64,000 bases of DNA from Tetranychus cinnabarinus. Lineage: Eukaryota > Arthropoda > Arachnida > Trombidiformes > Tetranychidae. Positions 62,638 to 64,000 of the stretch are shown one piece after another. How positions within the stretch are numbered: position 1 is the first letter of the stretch; every line of letters begins with the position of its first letter. The position numbers and the translations under genes are program-made. Below the pieces are notes generated by a model. It saw only the letters and a list, made by a program, of their open reading frames with translations. It made no database searches and had not been told where the DNA came from. The stretch covers positions 9,377,001-9,441,000 of the forward strand of contig WHVY01000002.1 in assembly GCA_022266195.1 (NCBI GenBank), in the 5' to 3' direction.

Positions 62638-64000
62638 AATTGCCTAGATAGGATTGATTGAACTAACATGCATGATGTATTTGTTTTAGGTCGTAATGAA
62701 TTGAGAATTAGTCAAACTTAATTTTCAAAGATCATATTCAGCCTCAAAAACCAGCTTTTTAACAGCAAAATAACACTTTTGCTATTAGAAAGCCACAAAC
62801 AACACAATTGTAATATTTTTGCACAAATTGATACAACTGCTTAGGAAAATGGGCGCAAATGGATAAAAACTAATTTATTTCAGGTTCAAACTCTGTCAGT
62901 TTGTAGAGACATGAAAACTGTGTCCATTTGTGTGACTTAAAAGTTTCTACGATTCACAGTTCTCGAGGAAATCGCGGTCAAAGTTGAAACTTCGATCGCC
63001 TTTTGTACAGTTGTGTGACTAGATTTTTTCATGAAACTTATTTTGCTAATGTAACTTTCAATGATACACAAGAAGACGGAGTTATTTTGAGAAATAAAAT
63101 TTCCCGTTTCCTTTTAAACCAATAAGTTCGATTTTTAGTTAAACCGAACGAACGAAGTGACCATCAGATTTAGAGATCTGAAAATTAACATTGGTCCATA
63201 AAAATTGATTGCGCACCTCATGGATAGAATAATTTTCTCAATTTATCAATAGTTCTTTTGATTTTGGCCATTGGCCTTAGAACTTTGAACCTCGATATTT
63301 CGAGAATGGAAGCACCTAAAATCATCATTTTACGACTAGGTATTAGATTGAATGATGGGCTATAATATGATATGAATTATTTAATTTTCTATTGAATATA
63401 TTTCCAACACACACGATTTGTGTTTGAGTAACCATTTAACTCAATGAATCAATAATCAAATCTGAACCATAAGTGATACAATGCTATAACTTTTTCCGTT
63501 TGATCTTAAATGATTTAATATTTCATAATTATAATGTCCGTGATTCAATCTAATGTTTGATCGAAAAATAATGATTTTAGGTACTACTCTTCTCGAAATA
63601 TCGAGGTTCAAAGTTTTGAGGCCAATGGCCAAAATCAAAAGAACTATTGATAAATTGAGAAAATTATTCTATCCATGAGGTGCGCAATCAATTTTTATGG
63701 ACCAATATTAAGTTTCAGATCTCTAAATCTGATGGTCACTTCGTTCGTTCGGTTTAACTAAAAATCGAACTTATTGGTTTAAAAGGAAACGGGAAATTTT
63801 ATTTCTCAAAATAACTCCGTCTTCTTGTGTATCATTGAAAGTTACATTAGCAAAATAAGTTTCATGAAAAAATCTAGTCACACAACTGTACAAAAGGCGA
63901 TCGAAGTTTCAACTTTGACCGCGATTTCCTCGAGAACTGTGAATCGTAGAAACTTTTAAGTCACACAAATGGACACAGTTTTCATGTCTCTACAAACTGA
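62638..64000. mobile_element. Palindromic (foldback-type) element, copy 2, cut by window end
   Basis: Homologous to copy 1 at 22558-24100. The palindrome centre is at 63448; the left arm begins at about 62725, the loop is 63351-63545 (195 bp, as in copy 1), and the right arm runs past 64000 (it should end near 64171). About 90 bp ahead of the left arm (62638-62724) are also shared with copy 1. The outer part of the arms is identical, while the part next to the loop is strongly mismatched. Located in an intron of the fucosyltransferase gene. No transposase seen. Confidence 0.85.

Noticed and set aside
1..64000. tRNA genes, rRNA genes and CRISPR arrays
   Set aside because: I looked for T-loop-like GGTTCGAATCC strings, rRNA-like GC-rich blocks and regularly spaced repeats, and found none convincing by eye. 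A dedicated tRNA scan would be more reliable.

Overview
The window is AT-rich eukaryotic DNA (roughly a third G+C by eye). Genes are split by short GT-AG introns and spaced by long AT-rich, gene-poor stretches. The gene set points to an arthropod: a SKOR/Fussel corepressor, a seven-helix gustatory-type receptor with the TYhhhhhQ C-terminal motif, a bestrophin and an ANKHD1/Mask protein. Small genes, mostly short introns and the divergent receptor and P450 suggest a chelicerate such as an acariform (spider-mite-like) mite; that placement is inference. All exon joins below were made by hand from GT-AG signals and reading phase, and every multi-exon model given as complete closes in frame.

Layout. 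1-9462: no convincing gene; one mariner-type MITE and a (TC)n run. 9463-15772 (-): SKOR/Fussel corepressor, five exons. 18058-18488 (+): SUMO. 19264-21156 (+): TFIIH p52 (GTF2H4), seven exons. 21882-29928 (-): a GNAT/YitH-type acetyltransferase locus with one first exon and two tandem copies of the two downstream exons; the intron of the distal copy carries a 1.45 kb near-perfect palindrome. 32629-33512 (-): small secreted protein of unknown function. 37492-39276 (+): cytochrome P450. 39466-40613 (-): RAP/LRPAP1 chaperone, convergent with the P450. 41679-41948 (+): possible small orphan ORF. 42526-43918 (+): gustatory-type receptor. 44202-45285 (-): NFU1. 46081-46775 (-): SDHD. 47213-49126 (-): bestrophin. 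50057-50093 (+): a short exon that looks like a second copy of the SDHD targeting-peptide exon. 50336-60045 (+): ANKHD1/Mask. 61188 to beyond 62443 (+): GT10 fucosyltransferase, cut by the window end. 62638-64000: second copy of the palindromic element, in that gene's intron.

The genes do not form one pathway. NFU1 and SDHD are neighbours and both serve mitochondrial respiration (Fe-S delivery and complex II). SUMO, GTF2H4 and SKOR are nuclear. The most unusual content is the palindromic element family with long identical arms and a 195-bp loop of fixed length, the duplicated terminal exons of the acetyltransferase locus, and the SDHD-like presequence exon in front of Mask.
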